DNA of 64,000 nucleotides from Excoecaria cochinchinensis (Eukaryota > Streptophyta > Magnoliopsida > Malpighiales > Euphorbiaceae): assembly GCA_947683425.1 (NCBI GenBank), contig CANTUQ010000009.1, forward strand, positions 9,501,001-9,565,000. The letters run 5' to 3'. Of this stretch, positions 43,787-55,422 are shown piece by piece (the first letter of the stretch is position 1; each line of letters begins with the position of its first letter). The notes under the pieces are model-generated. The model saw only the letters and a list, made by a program, of their open reading frames with translations, was not told the origin of the DNA and did not search any database. The translations under genes were made by a program, and so were the position numbers.

Positions 43787-46700
43787 CTGCATGGACAAAA
43801 CATCCATTCTAAGCGATAATCGCTTAGTGGGGAACAACAAAAGATGGATAAACACTCATAGTGATTACTAATATTAATCACATACCCAAGCAATATACAC
43901 ATATACATATAGTTCATTTTAACATCATCAATAGTACACTCATCAGGAATTACTCATAAGTAACCATCCAAATTCTCACACAAATATTTTTTTGCTTAAT
44001 ATGGTATTTACTCAGTTATTCATTTGGATTCTATAAGTCTTAATATTACTAGAATCGCACACTTATATACAGCTTTATAATTACCTATGAATATACATAT
44101 AAATATAAACATATGTACATCAAATAGCCATTAGCACTCACCAATGTAAAAACACCTTCAGCATGTTACAAATACAAACCCAAATAATGCATACCTTTAT
44201 TCAATTTCCAATAGTACCACATACACATTAATTAATGTAAAGCTTACCGTTATTTACTTGTGATCCGAACATAGCATTCAAGATACAACATATTATACTC
44301 ATAATGTATTAACATACATTATACAATATCAATTATCAACACCAACACCCATATAATACAAATCCCCATCAATTACAATCACAAACCATATAGTACATGA
44401 CATTTATAGCAGGTTAAGGTACATAACAACTTGCATGCTTTTTATGCAGATTATTCATATACTCTTATGTCAATAAGCATATTGCATTGCTTAAATAAAT
44501 GGATATGCACTTAATCATATTTCGAAATTCTCTTAATGTTATTTCAGCAATTTATAGCTTGATTTATACAAATATTCATGCACATACACATATATTCTTC
44601 CTAATGAGTCATACCCATATAACTGTATCGCATGACAATTATAACATATCACATTCACATTCTCACTAGCATAATACTCAGCTCATGGTCACTATATCAT
44701 TATTATTGTTATTATTACAAGCTTCGCCTGCAACTCAAGATGCGGGTAACGGGTATCGCATCGGTACCCCATGGGTACATTAATCACATTGGTATCCGTA
44801 GATACATCACATTCGCATTGGTACTCTAAGGTACAGAATCCACATTGGTACCATCATGGTACATTATCCACATATATAGAAATCCAGCAAGGATTATACA
44901 CATTGTTTTCGTATTATGATTCCCAAGGAATCAGACACATTGAATGCATTGGGCTGCAGCACTTGACCCTATAGGCATGCCTAACTATCCACTACTTGAC
45001 TTGCAGGCTTAAGTTGTTAAACATTTTATCCATTTCACATTGATCACTTTTCACATCACATATGTCGTTGACCAACATCACATTCACTTTACACATTCGC
45101 ATTAGCACATAGCTATTCACTTCACTTGCATACTCATTGTGTTTCCAAACTCGTTCTTTCATAGTTGATAATCACATATCTAATCACATTCGAAAATCAT
45201 CATGTTTGTATGCGAATATGCATCACTTAATACACACATAATACTTACCCATAATGTCTTTCAATACAGCTTAAAGCCTTGCCATTGGGAAGTCCAAACA
45301 CATTAGGGTTATATTGCCAAAACAGGGTAGGTCACTTCATAATTCACTATCATGGTTAACATATATTCGCATGGTATAACTCATTCATATAGTCATATGA
45401 AATAGCTCATAACACATAATAGCTCACACATGTTTGTAAGCATACAATCATGTTCACATTCCTCTCAAAAATACACATTCATATAATTCATAATCACCTC
45501 ACAAGCTAAAAGCATTTAATCACATTTATCATTATCATAATATACAATCACTCATTTATCCGCATGAACCAATATAACATCCTTAAATATCTTGCATAAT
45601 AATTCATTCTAATGGCATTGTACATTCTCATGACAAGGCTCCTTCTCATGTTAAAATCCAAGCATATAGGTTATTTATCGCATATGTAATTATTTTACTT
45701 TATGATGCAATCAAGCTTAGTTAGGCTAATCATGCATCTCTAATTCACATAGTCACATGTTCGCATGATGATGCATTCAAGCTTAGTTAGGCTATCATGC
45801 ATCTCTATTTCGCATAGTAACATATTTGCATGATGATGCATTCAAGCTTAGTTAGGCTATCATGCATCTCTATTTCGCATAGTAACATATTCGCATGATC
45901 ACCTCAATTATATGCTTATATACTTCATTTATCATATTCGCATCCATGGTTTTTCATCCTTAATTATACACTTTCACATACTTAATTCATCATCCTTAGA
46001 ACACTAAAAGCTCATACATATTTATATACATTAGCATGCATAGCTCATCATGCTTAAGATACTCATTTTATAATGATAAACATGGATTGGACAAGCTATG
46101 GGAACTCGTAGTGAAGTTCGGGTGCATTTCGGGAAGAAAAACACTCTAAATAGACAAAACAGGGAGGGGTCACGGTGGCAATTCATTGGTTGTGACCGTG
46201 ACATACTAAATTAAGCAAAACAGAAGCTAACTTTCGACACTGGTTCACACCACAATTTTATACAGTGCAAACGGATGTCTTATACTCAATCTTAGGCAAA
46301 GGTCCCTTCATAACATTTCTTTCTATATATATTATCTTTCCAATGGGACAAGTTTGAGGTCAATTGGACTTTTAAATCAATAGATATGCATTAATCAATA
46401 TAGACTGTTCCAGTGAGCCCGTCTAGGTAGATTCACGTCTGTTTTTGCAATTTTTCAGGCTCTTAAATTTAGAATTGGTTCATGGTCATTTTTAGACTTT
46501 TATAAGTATGGAAGTCATGGTTCACATGGACCAACAATAACTCAATTTGGAGTTCTCAAACTCTAGTTATCACCAAAACACTACACGGAGGTCTGGTGAT
46601 ATATAAACATAATTTTTCCCTAACTAGGGTTTATTCTTTAATTAAGCTCATAACAATTCCATCATCAATTTCAACACAAATCAACTATATATTTCAACTA

Positions 46701-46962
46701 TATCATCTTTTAATTGTCACATGATAAACTAATTTACACATATATAACAATGGTTAGTTCCCAAACCTTCTCTCCTTAGCTCCTTAAAAGTCACTTAGTC
46801 CCTTGATCAATTACCTTCTCCTTTGCTTGGTTCCCTTCACTTTCTCAACTGTAGCTTTTGCCAAATCTAGGGTTGGAACATGGATTAATTACCAACTCAT
46901 CATAATCCAATAATAAGAAAAGGAGTAGAAGAAAATGAGAATCCACTTACTAGATCACTTAC
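43787..46962 (-). other. Putative LTR-internal intron (LTR 43481-47437)
   Basis: - strand donor TTGAAG|GTAAGTGATC (G at 46962). Acceptor GTTTTGTCCATGCAG|GTATC (ends 43787) beside the stem-loop. 3176 bp. Confidence 0.45.
46167..46206 (-). repeat. Single imperfect palindrome in the LTR
   Basis: GGTCACGGTGGCAATTC / GGTTGTGACCGTGAC; one unit only, next to CAAAACAG spacers as in the arrays. Confidence 0.8.
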
Positions 46963-47437
46963 CTTCAAGTTTTAGCTCTTAACTCTTGTGCACTTAATTA
47001 CTTGATCTTCGTAACAGTTAACATGCAACTCAGTTTAGTATTCTCTCTCAAAACCACTCTCAAGCCAGAAAGAAGAAAAGAAAAGCACAGAAATTGGCTG
47101 AATGACTCTCCAACTAATCTTTTCCCTTTCTCAAGGAACACATGCATGCAAACTAGTGAGGTGGCAACCTCTCAAGGAGCCACACGGAACCCACTTCAGA
47201 TTTCTGCCCCCCACTCACTTTTGGTTAGCCTTAATTGAACATATATTTAATCCCTATTTACTTAATTAATCAGCCATCATCTTAGACATGCACAATTCTC
47301 AATTTAACCACTAAAGTTCCCTTTATCCTTTCAATTAAGTCCCTCTATCACTTTCAGTCAAAACCAACATTACATTTAGTCACACATACACCCACAATTA
47401 GGCCAATTACAACTAGGGTACATTTTCGGCCATTACA

Positions 47438-48751
47438 ACTAGGCTACAATTAGGCCAATTACAACTACTTCTCACCTCTAACTTGTATCGTCTAATCCGA
47501 CCTCTAAACCTCATTTTTAGGTAAAACATTCTTCTTAACAATTGTTCCCTAGGATGTTAAATTGCAAATGGGACAAATTTCAGGTAAATTGGACATTTAT
47601 AAGTCCAGATATGAGCTAAAAAAGCTATATTGTTCTAGTAACCTGACCCAAACAGAGACACTTCGGTTTTTAACATTTTCGAGGATCGTAGAGACAGAAT
47701 TAGCTCCAGCACCCGCTTAGACATTTTTAGCTACGGATCTTATCTATCACATGAAATTTGAATCAACCTAATTGAAGCCCCATAATTCTACTGATGACTA
47801 AAACAATACACAGAGGTCTAATGAAAACTTAACAAAATTCCCCCAAAATCACACTTTACACACAAAAGCTATATAGAAACCATCTAACACACCCAAAACT
47901 CATGCAAAATGATCCAATACATGATAACAAACATATCTAAATGCATATAACATAGAAACACTGCAAGCAATCAAAATGAACAAAAATCAAATCGCACACG
48001 TTCCTAACCTCTAGGAGCTTGATCACAGCTCTCTACTCGTTCTGATCTTCTCTTTGCCTTTGTCCAACTTCTTGTCCACAGCTTCCATGCACAAATCAAC
48101 CAATATAACACTTAATCCATAGGCTTCACTTTAAATCAAAAACAAAAATTAAACAGAAGAAGAAGACCAATGCTATCATAATAGTCCTACTTACCTCTTC
48201 TCAAAAACCCACTCTCTTCATCCCAAACCAAGTGATTCTCTTAAGAACAGCTCAAATGAAGAAGAAAGGAACAAGAGAGAGGAAAAAGCAAGGTAGAACG
48301 GCTGACCAAAGAAAAATAAAGAAAGAAGTGCAAAAGGGCCAAAAATAACGTGAAAGAAGAATGGGAAGTTGGTCAATGTTAATCCAATATTAAATTCCCA
48401 CCTTCCAAAATTAAATACATGTATATCTCTTTAGTTCCTTATTTCCTTTTAATTCATATGTATATCTCTTTTCCTTAATAAATACATACATGTATTTTGA
48501 CGAAAGCACATAATATCCCATGCCACATGTCACCCTCCTACAATGCCACTTGTCAAACTCCTATGCTGCCATGTGTCCGATACACATCAAATAATCCAAC
48601 TCAAATAGGTTTCACGTGAAGCATTCTGTCGCACTCGTGAGAGAATCCACACACAAGCCACTTACTCAAATATACTCTCTTATACACACAAACTCTTGAA
48701 TTCCCGAACAAAAATTACAAAATTCTACTAGGGCTAAATCGGGTTGTTACA
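47438..48751 (-). repeat. Fragment of a second chromovirus-type LTR (start half)
   Basis: - strand start TGTAACAACCCGATTTAGCC at 48751. Includes a 5' splice site AGAG|GTAAGTAGG (48189-48194) and a stretch (47760-47830) resembling 46520-46600. The downstream half (palindromes, stem-loop) is missing; it abuts the LTR ending at 47437. Confidence 0.65.
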
Positions 48752-49010
48752 TATAATTTAACTAAGGCATTAATAAGAGTGAAGTACCGAAACCACTCTC
48801 TGGTTTAGACCTTCGAGATTATATGAACATTCCCAATTCTTGTAAATTGGGTGGTGACTCCAAAATACCTCAAAAAGGTTTCATGGGATTAGATGAATGT
48901 TCTATTGGGTAGGGATTCCAAAATATTTCGTGTTACCAAAGATCTAGACGACCCTCTCAAACCCTAAAAGCGGGCCTTTTGAGAAATACTCGGGTTCAAT
49001 GCGCATCACA
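48752..49010 (+). repeat. Tat LTR tail, + orientation
   Basis: Resembles 62495-62771 (TTAATAAGAGTGAAGTACCG, GGTGGTGACTCCAAAATACC) and ends GCGCATCACA. It is not followed by a primer site but by the extra-ORF region, so this is a rearranged junction. Confidence 0.7.
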
Positions 49011-50200
49011 ATAGCGCTGGTTTTAGGCATTTCACATTCAGTTACTGTTCGGCTGGCACCTCAAGATGCCACTTTTGCTTTGGAGTCGGTGATTAAGGCA
49101 CTAAGAGGCTTTTCCGATGTGTCCACCTATTTGGCCAGTGTCGTTATGTTATTCTACTTATCCAAGTACTTGACGGTGACCTCTGAGGACTTAAATAGGG
49201 ATTATCAGCTATTCAACATTGTGGATGGCATACATCGTGGGCTGACACCGTTTCCACTTATTCTAGCAGATACAATCCTGGGCTTGGATGCCGTCTGTAC
49301 TGACCCTACTGCTTTCTTTACCAGAATCCCCTTATTACTCAAGGTAAGTATCTGTCATTATTTTCAAAGGTAGTGTATCCCATGTGAATTTTCACACTAG
49401 CTTGTCTTAGTAGGGAAATGTGTTGTTACGAATTTTGACATGACCCTGTGTCTAATTTTTGCCTGAACTGGTCCCAACCCATTCCAGCGACTTTTTTTTT
49501 TTAAAGTGAAGGTTAAACACCCATTTAGTCTTAAATTCAAATCACATACTTTAGAATATCAAAGGCTTAACTCATTATTATCATAAAATCAGTCAATGCT
49601 CTACATGATATTCTTAACAAATAAGCTGGTGTCCTATTTCTAATTTCTTTGCTTTCCTTTATTTTTTAGATTTGGTTACAAGATAAACTGAAGTTACTAT
49701 CAGAGCCCCCTCCAAAGTTGATCAGCGCCTATTTGCTGAGGCATTTTTTTACTAGGCAATGGTTGTACTCATTTGAATCTCCTAATGAAGGTTTTGCTCG
49801 ACTGGCTTTAATGACAGATGATGGCATCAACTTCATGTGTCCTTGGGTACTTCTTTCCTCTATGACTTACAGTGGTCCTTCAAGATGTATTCTTTATGTG
49901 GGCTTTATAAAGCCACTCTTTGTATCACTGCCCATTGCACTCGACAGTTTGGCGGCCAACAGGATATTTTGAGCTGCCCATTGTCTTTCTAAGGTGGCGT
50001 CTTATCTTCTGTCTTTACTTCTAGGTACCATGATCTCTAGGCACGACTTCCTATAAGGATAGTCATTCTGCAATTTGAGGATTGCAATTTCACTACTACA
50101 ACTGGATACAAGGGGTGGGTGACCAGCCCTGTGGTTGATAACAGGACTCATCGACTCTAGCATTTGGCTGGCGAGAGTAGTAGAGGATAGCTATGGAGCC
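49011..50200 (+). pseudogene. Antisense extra ORF of a Tat element, plant-mobile-domain-like, with intron
   Basis: Exon 1 (to 49343) reads TYLASVVMLFYLSKYLTV, then GLTPFPLILADTILGLDAV and IPLLLK. Exon 2 (49670-49972) continues in phase as IWLQDKLKLLSEPPPKLIS, WLYSFESPNEGFARLAL, FMCPWVLLSSM and ends LAANRIF*. The pattern (LILAxTxxGLD, PLLLxxWLxxKLxL, W-CPW) fits the plant mobile domain-like (DUF7745-type) proteins linked to Tat elements. Coding-like but broken sequence extends to about 50200 (GYKGWVTSPVVDNRTHRL). The ORF runs opposite to the integrase at 50609-51253, as reported for extra antisense ORFs of the Tat lineage. The true start is missing: the first ATG lies in the LTR tail. Confidence 0.7.
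49344..49669 (+). other. GT-AG intron in the antisense ORF
   Basis: CTCAAG|GTAAGTATCTG to TCCTTTATTTTTTAG|ATTTGG, 326 bp, phase 0. Removal joins LLLK to IWLQDK in frame, matching the usual PLLLQxWL of the family. The intron matches 24940-25100 of the other Tat element. Confidence 0.75.
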
Positions 50201-50608
50201 TTTTTAGTAAAGAATAAGTGAACAATAAAGAATAATTTTAATTCTTTTTCCTTACAAAAGAACTTGACAACAATGAACACATGAGTTAAATTATTTTTGT
50301 TTTACATCTCATTGCATAATTGTGTATATTTTAACATGATTTCATCATACATAATCACCCTTTGACATAAATCAAAAATGCAAAACTACACTTAATCTCA
50401 AGATAGATTTTGTAAGCATGAAACTACTGTTTCTAATCAGTACTCTCGGGTTTTCCCGATTGGATATTTTCTCCTAAGCTCATAATTTTTGCCCAAAATG
50501 CCTTTTTTGGGTTTTCACCCTAGCAAGGCACCCAATTTTAGCAAGGCCGCATTTTTTCGATTTTTGACTTGCGGGGCATTTATTTTCTTCTTTTGTTTTT
50601 TTTTGCCT
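50201..50608. other. Spacer between antisense ORF and integrase
   Basis: Non-coding; 50330-50475 matches 25430-25560. The two oppositely oriented genes converge here. Confidence 0.55.
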
Positions 50609-51253
50609 TTAGCCATGGAACCTTTTTATTCAATCAACGTTGATCAGTTCTTTGAACTCATTTCAATCACTGTCTATTAGAATCACTGCTCCCTTTAATA
50701 ACAACTTTTTTAGCACAAATGGACCTTCCTATGTTTGCCTGAATTTGCCACGTATATCTAAAACACCTGGCCTCATTTGTTTAAAGATAAGATCTCCTTC
50801 TTTTAGCGGATGCTTTCTAACCTTCTTTCTGAATGATTGGGCAAGCCTTTTCTGATATATTTGGTTGTGATAATAAGCCCGCAGTCTATCCTCATCTAAC
50901 AAATTCAATTGCACCAATCCCTGTTGTGTCCATTCGGCCTCTGGAATCTAGGCTTTCACAACTACTCTTAAAGATCTGAGCTTTACTTCAACTGGAAATG
51001 CTACTTTTGTTTCGTATACCAAATAAAATAGCATAGCACCCGTAGAAGTTTTAACGGTGGTTCTATAACCCTAAAGCACAAAATGTAGCTTCTTTGCACA
51101 GTCCTTGTTGTTCTTAACCATTTTGGACAAGATCTTCTTGACATTTTTATTAACTGCCTCAACTACACTGTTGGCCAATGGGGAATATGGAGAGGACTTA
51201 TGGTGTTCGATGCCATATTTTTGGATTAATTTTTTGGTTTTGGACAGGAACTG
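50609..51253 (-). pseudogene. Tat-type integrase C-terminus
   Basis: - strand reading: FLSKTKKLIQKYGIEHHKSS, PYSPLANSVVEAVNKNVKKI (contains the last catalytic Glu, VVEAVNK), GYRTTVKTSTGAMLFYLVYE, QLNLLDEDRLRAYYHNQIYQ, EGDLIFKQMRPG and a degraded end INVD*IKRFHG* at 50609-50611. This is the Tat/Ogre form of integrase, without chromodomain. Several stops. The upstream part begins NGVQF at 53736-53750 beyond the solo LTR; everything before that (RT, protease, gag) is missing. Confidence 0.88.
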
Positions 51254-52290
51254 TGTAACACCTCATTCCCATCCTAGTAGTTTGAGCCTTGTGTTGTGTG
51301 TAAGATATATGTATTTTTTTGGCATAAATTATTTTTGTTAATTTAAGTTATTGTGTAATTCATGGGTTGTGCTTGGGGGTGGATGTGTACATGGGAGTAG
51401 GGTATGTTTTAGTAAGGTTTGCCTTGGGTGTGTGTAGAGGATGGTATTTGGGTGTGTGTTGGTGGAGTCTACCTTTAGGAGGCTGGCATGTGGCAAGAGA
51501 GAAGATAAGTATTGAGAAGGAGGGAGAGTGGGTCAGCTGTTCTTCCTTTCCTCTTTCCCATTTCTTCTTTTTCTTTCCCCTTCACGCCACTCTTCTCTTC
51601 ATTTTTCTTTTTCCATTTTATTTCCCTTAATTTCCCTTTTTGGTTGGAAGGTTGGTGTGATTCTAGTAGTCTAAGTTGGGCTGGTAAGTGTTAATTAGAT
51701 TTCTTTTCTCCTTTTTCTTCTCCTTTAGACGGGTTATATGTATTTTGGGTTAGGAGTTTAATTTTGGTTTTGCTGGGTGTTTTGTTCAGAAAATCCTCCT
51801 AGAGAGCCCAAAGGCAAGGAGGTAGCAAGTGGAAGCGGAGCTCGGGATTAAAGTGCAAGAATTTGAGGTTTGGGAACATTATGGTTTTGTTGTGTGTTTG
51901 GGAATATTCATGGTTTTTGTGTGTGTTTGGGATTCTTTGATTTCTTGTGCATACTATGTGATTTCCATGTTTGGTATTGAATTGATTAGTTCTATTATGT
52001 GTTTTATCATGTAAATGTTATGGGTATTGTTTAGTTATGAGTTTAGATAGGTAATTGTAAAGGATTGAATGAAAATAGTTTTGCATGAATTTCTTATGGA
52101 GTTTTTTGATTTGTGGGTTTTGGAAGTTTAATTATGTTAATTGGGTAAATTGAAGGTAATAATTGGATTTAAAGTCAAGGTTTGAGTTGTTTTAGGTATC
52201 TTGTAATGTCAATTTGCGTTAGTTTGGATATTGGCAGTTTAAGTGTGTGTTTTGGCATTTATGAGTTAGAATTTCTGGGTTTTTGCAGGG

Positions 52291-52562
52291 TTCACATGGC
52301 GGTATGAAGTGGTCATACCACTGTGTGAAAGTATTCTGAAATTGGTGTTCTCAGTTGTGCTTTTACACGGTGGTAAGGAGCACACCATACCACCGTGTGC
52401 CTTTTACACGGGGGTAAGGCCCTTGCCATACTGCCGTGTAAATGTATTATGCCCTTTTGTGATTTTGGAGCTCGTCGTACCACACGGCAGCAAGGATATT
52501 CCTTACCACCGTGTGGAGTGCTTTACACGGCTATATGGGCATACCATACCGTAGTGTAAATG
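52291..52562 (+). repeat. Five ACACGGTGG-type palindromes
   Basis: Units such as ACACGGTGGTAAGG...CATACCACCGTGT, 35-42 bp each with short spacers. The core differs from the CACGGTGGCAACC family, but unit size, number and location agree. Confidence 0.85.
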
Positions 52563-52689
52563 CCCCCTGTTTTGATTTTATTTAAGTTTTAAATTGTGGT
52601 TTTGTTGGGTTTCTCTCATATTTCTTAGTATATAAATCTTATTAATGTCTTTTTAGTTAACGAATGATGACAAATTACATTCATTTCAT

Positions 52690-52691
<2 letters not shown>

Positions 52692-52747
<56 letters not shown>
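52692..52747. repeat. (AT)n microsatellite
   Basis: About 28 AT units inside the solo LTR. Confidence 0.95.
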
Positions 52748-52749
<2 letters not shown>

Positions 52750-53735
52750 AATATCATGAGTGAATGTGAACTTATTTTATGCATGACCTGCTTTAGTCGA
52801 ATAAGTGGATAGTTAGGCATGCCTAATAGAGTCTCCGTAGCTGCAGCCTTTTGTGATTTGGACCCTGATCAGGTCCCCCGACCGAATCTTTGTGATCCTT
52901 CTGTATTGGATCTTGTCTAAGATCCCATGTGAAAATGTTTTTGAACAAAATGAAAAGAATGGTTTTGATGCCTTCGAGTATCCATGCGTTATGAAAAATA
53001 TTACTGAAACCCTCGGGTATCTATGCGTACTTATTATCCATTGATTTGTTTAAGCGGGTTCAATATTGTTAATATGTGAATTTTTGAATAAAGTGTATTA
53101 TGATGACTTTTAACATAGTATGTGGATATATGAAATAATGTTGCTAAGGTACTTGCATATGTTGAATCATTCTTATAAGATTTCAATACTTATTTATGCC
53201 ATGAGCATGTGATAATTTGTTAACGCCACTGTGAGTGGTCGTTTTGCATTTGTGTTTTCCCCACTAAGCATTTTTGCTTAGCACGGGTGTTTCATCCGTG
53301 CAGGTGTGGAAGATGTGGGAGTCCGTGAGAAGGGTGATCCGTTTCAGAAGGGTCGACACAACTAATAGAAAGATTTTATAGTTCTGGATTGTATTTCTTC
53401 TTTTTGTATATGTATAGTTTAACGATTTTGTAATGAAACTATTATTGTAAGTTCTTCTTTTGTAAGTTGGTTTGATACCAATTTGTAAGCGATCTTTTGT
53501 GCTCCGGCACTTTTGTAATATGATATGTAAAGACTTTTATGTACATTAATAATATGGTACCCTTTTGTTTTCAGCCTTGGTTCATTGATTAAGAAATTTT
53601 ATTTTACTGCTTTGAGTGCATGATTTATTATTGTATGTTTGTGTTTGAGGATTTTGCGTGACAACCCTCATCTATCGGGACCCTTCATCCTCCTCCAAGG
53701 ATGAACCCTCCTACGTATAGGTAAGGGGTGTTACA

Positions 53736-53750
53736 AATTGTACTCCATTA
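53736..53750 (-). pseudogene. Tat integrase fragment, upstream side of solo LTR
   Basis: - strand reads (F)NGVQF, the residues after the second catalytic Asp (DNGxQF). It ends at the truncated LTR starting about 53751, so only five codons survive. Confidence 0.65.
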
Positions 53751-54215
53751 AAGTATAGTGACAAAAAAGACAATAAAGGATATAAGAGTGATAATTGACC
53801 AAAGTAAATAATTAATGTTCAAAAGATATGATTACAGAAATAAGCTTATTTTTTGCATGCATATAGTTAGAGTTAAGGAAAATTTTGGATATATATCCAC
53901 CACTGGGCATTTTTAATGCTCAGCGCATAGAGTGTAAGTTTGAAGTAGCCGAAGATATGGTGTTGACAGAAAGAAGTATTCGATAGCTAGGATAGAAGGA
54001 CTGGTATGGCATGTATACAACCGCAGTAGATCAGAACAATGACACATGGTATAAGTATCTGAATTGTATGTTAGTGTACTGTTAAGTGTGTATATATATA
54101 TGATTATTATTGCTGAAAAAAAAATTCTATCGATCCGTTTAGTGCATTGTAGTGTATGTCAGTGCAGCGTTGTGACATCCGGTATCCGTTCCACTTACGG
54201 GTATAGGGTGTTACA
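53751..54215 (+). repeat. 5' LTR fragment (last 465 bp)
   Basis: Aligns with 58256-58740. Compared with that copy it lacks about 20-25 bp after CGCATAGAGTGT, which removes the GCGCGCAG acceptor. Ends GGGTGTTACA. Confidence 0.92.
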
Positions 54216-54222
54216 GTTTTAT

Positions 54223-54233
54223 TGGTATCAGAG
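54223..54233 (+). other. Primer binding site, tRNA-iMet
   Basis: TGGTATCAGAG, seven bases after the LTR end. Confidence 0.9.
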
Positions 54234-54491
54234 TAAAAGTTTAGACAGAGATAGTATAATGAGGACAAAGTGATACGTATACATGCCATGAATCGGTATT
54301 GATGATAGAAGTGAGTAAAGGTATCAAGAAGACATAAGGATAGTATAGGTTCATCGAATTGTAAGAGAATGCAAAGAATGATGGCAGATGGAAAGTAAAT
54401 GGATCTCCTGAACTGAATATCCTCACAGCATAGTGGCTGTAATTTATGATTGTGGTACATAAGAAAAATTTCGAGGACGAAATTTTTATTA
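54234..54491 (+). other. Interior of the non-autonomous element
   Basis: No ORF. The only recognised block is TTTCGAGGACGAAATTTTTA before the PPT, shared with the LARD-like element and the chromovirus. Confidence 0.85.
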
Positions 54492-54503
54492 GTGGGGGAG
54501 AAT
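54492..54503 (+). other. Polypurine tract
   Basis: AGTGGGGGAGAA directly before the TGTAATGTCCC start of the 3' LTR. Confidence 0.85.
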
Positions 54504-54617
54504 TGTAATGTCCCGAATACCGGGTTAGTAGTGATCACTGAAATCTGTAAAGTTTATAGTGTGAATTTTATACGAAAATATCAATGATTGTGCCTTAAAA
54601 GACAGTAGATAAGAAAG

Positions 54618-54670
54618 GTTAAACATGCTCACGTCAGTAAAGTCCCGGATGGGTGACCTCCCGGGAAGAC
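54618..54670 (+). other. 5S rRNA-like segment (pol III internal promoter) in the LTR
   Basis: GTTAAACATGCT at 54618-54629 resembles the 5S box A region (GTTAAGCGTGCT), and GGATGGGTGACCTCC at 54647-54661 equals the 5S box C, followed by cGGGAAG. The spacing between the two blocks is 17 bases here and 18 in plant 5S rRNA. The 5' half of 5S is not recognisable, so this is not a 5S gene. Cassandra-type TRIM elements are known to carry 5S-derived LTR sequence. Confidence 0.8.
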
Positions 54671-55422
54671 AGCAGTGAAAATCATTTTAGTGGACCATTG
54701 AAAATAAGGAGTCTGGTGGTATAATTTGGAGTGAAAATGAGGTCAAATAGGTCCTTAAAAGTCAAACTGGAGAAAAGCCTCTATTTCGGTTCAATAGTAA
54801 CCAGGGTTTGACCAAAGTTTGACTTAATTTTTAAAATTATTAAATGAGCTCTAAGTGGTGTATTGTGGGTTGTGTAAAGGTTTAAAATAAGTTTTAGGAA
54901 TTTTTGACAGTAAAAGATTAGCAAATTACGGTAGAACCGAACGGTGTTAATGGGACCGATTTGAGTGAACTGGGTCCCAAATGGACTCCGATTGAGCTAA
55001 AATTTTGTAAGGCTAATTATCATATTCTAAGAATGATGGAATTAATTGGGAGTGAAAATAAGTTGAGTAACTTATAGTGACTATTGGAAAGTGGAAAATT
55101 AAAAACCGAAAAATTGGTTCAAATCGGTTCGACCACTTTTGTTGGACCTAGTTTGATTCAATTTACACCTATAAATACCCCCTAAGATCAGATTTCTCTA
55201 GAGTAATCTCTAGAGAAACTGATGTTCTCCTCTCCTCCTTTGGCCTAAGTGAATTTCTTCCTTTCTTCTCAATTTTTCTTCCATTTTCTCTCCATCTCTC
55301 CTCAAATATAAGCCTTCTAAAAAAACTTAAGCCTCTCTAAAATCTAGTGATGGTGATTGGAGTCCATTTTGCGTGCTAGAAGAGGAAGAAAATAAGTGGA
55401 AAAGCTTATGTGTCAAATTGAG

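Larger units (their letters stand above)
43481..47437 (-). repeat. Chromovirus-type LTR, - orientation (about 4 kb)
   Basis: + strand ends TGTAACACCCCC and TTTTCGGCCATTACA, the latter matching the LTR at 6033-8639. Contains the GCATGCCTAACTATCCAC palindrome (44967-44992), the stem-loop (43806-43833), one palindrome of the CACGGTGG type (46167-46206), splice sites, and a roughly 62-bp segment around GATGCATTCAAGCTTAGTTA repeated three times (45701-45890). No TSD: AAACA left, ACTAG right. Confidence 0.75.
51684..53303 (+). other. Putative LTR-internal intron (solo LTR 51254-53735)
   Basis: Donor GCTG|GTAAGTGTT. Acceptor GTTTCATCCGTGCAG|GTGTGG directly after the stem-loop. 1620 bp. Confidence 0.45.
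51254..53735 (+). mobile_element. Solo LTR, chromovirus-type, + orientation
   Basis: TGTAACACCTC ... GGGGTGTTACA, flanked by AACTG (51249-51253) and AATTG (53736-53740), one mismatch. The integrase reading is continuous across it (NGVQF|LSKTKK). Contains donor 51684-51689, palindromes 52291-52562, (AT)n, the AGTTAGGCATGCCTAATAGA palindrome (52805-52833), stem-loop 53259-53287 and acceptor at 53303. Confidence 0.92.

Noticed and set aside
52850..53044. 63-codon ORF in the solo LTR
   Set aside because: Lies inside the proposed LTR intron, with no domain and no counterpart in sister LTRs.
54618..54670. A functional 5S rRNA gene
   Set aside because: Only the box A to box C half is similar; the 5' half and the terminator context are absent, and it lies inside an LTR.
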